From: an uncultured Slackia sp.
GTDB taxonomy: Bacteria; Actinomycetota; Coriobacteriia; Coriobacteriales; Eggerthellaceae
Reading direction: 5' to 3'
DNA: 9,216 bases
NCBI GenBank assembly: GCA_934646845.1
Contig: CAKUEV010000066.1
Span: 1-9,216 of the forward strand
Positions within the stretch are counted from its first letter, which is position 1; each line of letters starts with the position of its first letter. The notes beneath the pieces were generated by a model. That model was not told the DNA's origin. It saw nothing but the letters and a program-made list of their open reading frames with translations, and ran no database searches. Shown one piece after another: positions 6,979 through 9,216 of this stretch. The position numbers and the translations under genes were made by a program.

Positions 6979-6995
6979 AGCAAAAAGCGTGCCAA
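6979..6995 (-). promoter_or_regulatory. Sigma-54 (-24/-12) promoter for the reductase/isomerase/ligase operon
   Basis: The minus strand reads TTGGCACGCTTTTTGCT, a full match to the defined bases of the RpoN consensus, with GG (6993-6992) and GC (6981-6980) exactly 10 bases apart. Transcription would start near 6968, leaving a leader of about 49 bases to the ATG at 6919. It differs from the promoter at 2279-2295 at one base of 17, implying joint control of the two blocks. An alternative sigma-70 reading (TTGGCA, 18 bases, TATGTA) has a poor -10 box. Confidence 0.8.
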
Positions 6996-7046
6996 ACAGC
7001 ACGGGCTTGCACGGCGCGCTCGGTGGAAAAGCCGCAAAGGAGCCTG

Positions 7047-7071
7047 GCGACGCTCTGTCCGTGAGCGCCGC
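7047..7071. repeat. Inverted repeat, candidate activator-binding site
   Basis: GCGACGCTC (7047-7055) and GAGCGCCGC (7063-7071) form an inverted repeat with one mismatch and a 7-base spacer. Its centre lies about 91 bases upstream of the expected minus-strand start and about 149 upstream of the expected plus-strand start, a typical distance for a sigma-54 activator. The role is inferred from position only. Confidence 0.3.
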
Positions 7072-7101
7072 ACAGATAAGACAGCCGGCCCGCACCCCGT
7101 A

Positions 7102-7164
7102 TCGCGAACGCGAGCCAACCCACCGTGAGCAAACATCATGCCGAGAACCGCAATATTCGCGTTC
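7102..7164. repeat. GAACGCGA inverted repeats, candidate activator-binding sites
   Basis: TCGCG-AA-CGCGA (7102-7113) is a short palindrome. Its 8-base part GAACGCGA (7106-7113) recurs as the reverse complement TCGCGTTC at 7157-7164, 51 bases away. The first copy lies about 100 bases upstream of the expected plus-strand start and 140 upstream of the minus-strand one. They may be paired binding sites for a regulator, but short CG-rich repeats arise readily in such DNA. Confidence 0.3.
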
Positions 7165-7180
7165 AATCGGCCCTTATGCG

Positions 7181-7197
7181 TAGGCATGTTTTTTGCT
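7181..7197 (+). promoter_or_regulatory. Sigma-54-like promoter for the Hsp70-like gene
   Basis: TAGGCATGTTTTTTGCT keeps the invariant GG (7183-7184) and GC (7195-7196) 10 bases apart and the TTGCT -12 box. It departs from the strong consensus at the T before GG (A here) and at the C of CACG (T here). The expected start is near 7208, about 69 bases before the ATG at 7277. It is weaker than the two minus-strand sites but correctly placed and oriented. Confidence 0.5.
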
Positions 7198-7276
7198 AGA
7201 ACAGGGTTAATGGAGAAATAGTGTGCTCGGAAAGCGCGCTTCAAACTAAGCGATTCACGAGAGGGTGTGGCCTCCC

Positions 7277-8044
7277 ATGGCAAAGAAAACCGTCGATATC
7301 AATGTCGGGAAAAGCAAGTTCTCGCGAAACCAAACGACGGGAGGCTCGACAAGCGTTCAGCTCGCTTGCGATAACGGCAAGCTTCCCTTCGATATTTCCA
7401 TCGAACTCCCCGACGGACGCGCCCATGCCGTAGTAAGGCGAGGACGCACGCTGCCCATTCACCAAGAGGAACTTTTTTCTACGGCGTCGTCCTACCAAAC
7501 CGCAATGGAGTTCCATGTCGTTTACGGAAACCGCCCTTTGGCGAAAGATTGCGAAAGCGTCGCACGCATTCGCCTCCGAAATATTCGCTGGTCGGCAGCG
7601 GGGGTTCCGAAAGTCACGGTTCATTTCGATGTAGATAAAACAGGCCTGCTCACCATTGGCGTCAACAATCTTGACCGAAAAGACGAAGCCGTCGTTGAAA
7701 CGAATGAGATTCCCGCGGGGTTCAACGAGACCGCACAAGCCGCTGAAGGCGAAAACGCCGCAGCGGACGCCGCGGAACGCGCGCGCATTCACGAACTCGA
7801 CGAAGCCCGCGATTTGCTGCGACGCCTCGATGACGAATATCACGTTTCCAAACGTGCCATGAAGTGGGGCGAAAAGCGCGAATACAAGCGTGTCCGCAAA
7901 GCCATCGCCGATATCGTCTCGCGACCGCTGGCGAAGACGAGCGACGCCGATATGGAAGCGCTTCGACTCAACATGCAGGACATGCGCGGTCAAAAACGCG
8001 TGCTCGACCAGCGAAAGGCGCAAGTCGAAGGCTGGTACGACTAG
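7277..8044 (+). CDS. Hsp70-like protein with substrate-binding domain and lid only (no ATPase domain)
   Basis: A 255-residue protein that aligns with the C-terminal half of DnaK. Residues about 38-141 match the beta-sandwich substrate-binding domain: LFSTA (66-70) corresponds to DnaK VFSTA, FHVVYGNRPLAKD (79-91) to IHVLQGERKRAAD, and GVPKVTVHFDVDKTGLLTIG (109-128) to the last strands. Residues about 163-255 are charged helices matching the lid. The arch residue Ala429 of DnaK is kept (A70), while Met404 aligns with P45. There is no room for the 380-residue nucleotide-binding domain, and nothing upstream encodes one. The first 35 residues are polar and match nothing I recognise. The start at ATG 7277 has GAGAGGG about 11 bases upstream; an in-frame GTG at 7265 overlaps that site. 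An ATP-independent peptide holdase or a partner of a full Hsp70 is a reasonable guess. It has its own sigma-54-like promoter and is divergent from the catabolic operon. Domain assignment is good; role unknown. Confidence 0.85.
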   Translation: MAKKTVDINVGKSKFSRNQTTGGSTSVQLACDNGKLPFDISIELPDGRAHAVVRRGRTLPIHQEELFSTASSYQTAMEFHVVYGNRPLAKDCESVARIRLRNIRWSAAGVPKVTVHFDVDKTGLLTIGVNNLDRKDEAVVETNEIPAGFNETAQAAEGENAAADAAERARIHELDEARDLLRRLDDEYHVSKRAMKWGEKREYKRVRKAIADIVSRPLAKTSDADMEALRLNMQDMRGQKRVLDQRKAQVEGWYD

Positions 8045-8149
8045 CGCCCGATAACAGCTTGCCCAAATTGCCGCATGACCCAAGCGCGGGCATCGCCAAG
8101 CGGTAAAATGAAGCCATCTACCCCGAACAAGAGAGAGGATGAGGGGATT

Positions 8150-9216
8150 ATGGCAGAAATGAAAGACGCGGCATTCCTTGCCGAAGCCGACAGCTGGATC
8201 GACGCCCATTGGGAAGAGATCGTCGAAGAAATCGGCAATCTCGTCGCCATTCCAAGCGTCGTCGACTTCGACGCCGCCACGCCCGAGCACCCCAGCGGCC
8301 CCGACGCGCACGCCGGCATGACAGCGGCGCTCGACTTGGCTTCCCGCCTGGGCTTTCCGACTACCGATGAGGCGGGCGAAATTGGTTGGGCCGACCTCGA
8401 GGGCGAAAGCGAAACCCAGCTCGGCATGATTTGCCACGCCGACGTTGTGGTGCCGGGCGTCGGCTGGACGAGCGACCCGTGGACCATGCAGCGCCGCGAT
8501 GGCTTCCTTATCGGCCGCGGCGTGCTCGACGACAAAGGCCCGCTTGTCGTTTCGCTGTACGCCATGAAGTTCTTCGCCGAGCGCTGCGAAGCCGAAGGCA
8601 AGAAGCTCCCCTACACCATTCGCATGCTTGTAGGCACCAACGAGGAAACCGGAACCATGAAAGACGTGGGCTATTACCTCGCCCACCACAAAGCTCCCGC
8701 GTTCCTGTTCACGTCCGACGCCGAATTCTCGGTGTGCTACGGCGAAAAGGGCGGTTTCGACGGCCTGATCACGTCGAAGAAGTTCGAAGGCGGCAATATC
8801 GTCGACTTCACCACGGGCGACGCGGCCACCAATGCCGTCCCCAGCCAGGCAACCCTCGTCGTGAAGGCAAACGCCGCTGAGCTGCCCGCGCCTGCCGGCT
8901 TCGAAATAACCGACGCTGGCGACGGCTGCGCGAAGATCGTCGCCACGGGCAAGGGCGGCCACGCATCGCTGCCCGAGGGCACGGTCAACGCCATTGGCAT
9001 GCTCGCGCGCTATGCGCTTGAGCACGACCTCTGTAGCGAGGACGAGGCCGAATTCCTGCGCCTCGCCGTGAAAATCATGGACTCCACCGACGGCAGCTCC
9101 ATCGGAATCGACACGGCCGACGCTTACTTCGATCCGCTGACCTGCATCGCGGGCACCATCCATATGGTCGATGCCCACTTGGAGCTCACCATCGACATTC
9201 GCTACCCCACGTCCAC
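8150..9216 (+). CDS. Sapep/PepV-like M20 metallo-dipeptidase (partial, runs off the window)
   Basis: The first 355 codons of a dipeptidase of the M20 family, Sapep/PepV type; full members are about 450-550 residues, so the C-terminal catalytic domain end is missing. Expected metal ligands and catalytic residues are present: H96 in MICHADVV, D127/D128 in GVLDDKG, the Glu pair E165-E166 in GTNEETG, and D190 in TSDAEF. GKGGHASLPEG (268-278, H271) is the conserved lid-domain His motif. It would hydrolyse dipeptides in the cytoplasm using Zn or Mn, supplying amino acids. The ATG at 8150 is preceded by GAGAGAGGATGAGGGG; GAGGGG is only 3 bases away, and the earlier AGAGAGGA at about 10 bases is the better ribosome site. 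It follows the Hsp70-like gene after 105 bases with no clear terminator between. The open frame has no stop before the window end. The family call is firm; substrate range is inferred. Confidence 0.93.
   Translation, partial: MAEMKDAAFLAEADSWIDAHWEEIVEEIGNLVAIPSVVDFDAATPEHPSGPDAHAGMTAALDLASRLGFPTTDEAGEIGWADLEGESETQLGMICHADVVVPGVGWTSDPWTMQRRDGFLIGRGVLDDKGPLVVSLYAMKFFAERCEAEGKKLPYTIRMLVGTNEETGTMKDVGYYLAHHKAPAFLFTSDAEFSVCYGEKGGFDGLITSKKFEGGNIVDFTTGDAATNAVPSQATLVVKANAAELPAPAGFEITDAGDGCAKIVATGKGGHASLPEGTVNAIGMLARYALEHDLCSEDEAEFLRLAVKIMDSTDGSSIGIDTADAYFDPLTCIAGTIHMVDAHLELTIDIRYPTS

Larger units (their letters stand above)
6920..7276. other. Divergent intergenic control region
   Basis: About 357 bp without a convincing gene separate the minus-strand reductase operon from the plus-strand Hsp70-like gene. 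It contains the sigma-54 promoter for the operon (6979-6995), a sigma-54-like site facing the other way (7181-7197), and several inverted repeats between them. The palindrome AAGCGCGCTT (7232-7241) falls in the expected leader of the plus-strand gene. Short open frames on both strands overlap the promoters and resemble no known protein. Confidence 0.6.

Noticed and set aside
3830..6979. Open frame of 1049 codons on the plus strand
   Set aside because: It lies antisense to three well-supported genes (reductase, crotonase, ligase), is rich in His, Arg and Ala as such mirror frames are, and shows no recognisable domain. It reflects the GC-biased codon use of the real genes.
6938..7283. Short open frames on both strands in the divergent intergenic region
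   Set aside because: They overlap the predicted promoters, have odd composition and show no similarity to known small proteins.
8104..8109. TAAAAT as a -10 box for the dipeptidase gene
   Set aside because: It matches the -10 consensus well and is suitably placed, but no acceptable -35 box lies 15-19 bases upstream, so a promoter cannot be claimed.
8139..8162. Seven-codon frame overlapping the dipeptidase start
   Set aside because: The purine-rich ribosome site abuts its ATG directly, leaving no spacer, so initiation there is unlikely.
7241..9178. Open frame of 645 codons on the minus strand
   Set aside because: It is antisense to both the Hsp70-like gene and the dipeptidase gene, spans the gap between them, and has no recognisable motif.

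Overview
The window looks like part of the chromosome of a GC-rich anaerobic actinobacterium, most plausibly an Eggerthellaceae/Coriobacteriia-type gut organism. This is an inference. It rests on the base composition, the actinobacterial TIGR03084-type protein, a Sapep-type M20 dipeptidase, and a cluster of CoA-ligase, acyl-CoA dehydrogenase and Old Yellow Enzyme-type reductase genes. No rRNA, tRNA, CRISPR array or insertion sequence was seen.

Positions 1-6995 hold a minus-strand catabolic region in two blocks. The upstream block (read from 6995 downward) starts at a near-perfect sigma-54 (-24/-12) promoter. It encodes a three-domain flavin/4Fe-4S enoate or dienoyl-CoA reductase (4817-6919), then a translationally coupled crotonase-fold enoyl-CoA isomerase/hydratase-like protein (4037-4804), then an acyl-CoA ligase (2363-3931). 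A strong intrinsic terminator (2300-2331) ends the block. Four bases past it lies a second near-perfect sigma-54 promoter (2279-2295), which drives a CaiA-like acyl-CoA dehydrogenase (1021-2196). After a hairpin (993-1013) comes a TIGR03084/DinB-like putative metal enzyme (33-830). Together the enzymes would activate an acid to its CoA thioester, shift or hydrate a double bond, and reduce or introduce C=C bonds. The substrate cannot be read from the sequence. The parts resemble the cai (carnitine) and unsaturated fatty acid pathways without matching either.

Positions 6920-7276 are a divergent control region of about 357 bp. It holds the minus-strand sigma-54 promoter, a third and weaker sigma-54-like site facing the plus strand (7181-7197), and inverted repeats between them that could be activator sites.

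Positions 7277-9216 are on the plus strand. An unusual Hsp70-like protein (7277-8044) has only the substrate-binding domain and helical lid, with no ATPase domain. It is followed by the first 355 codons of a Sapep/PepV-like M20 metallo-dipeptidase (8150 to the window end).

The main points for a second look are the matched sigma-54 promoters in what looks like an actinobacterial genome, the ATPase-less Hsp70, and two enzymes of the cluster (the reductase and the crotonase) that lack expected catalytic residues.
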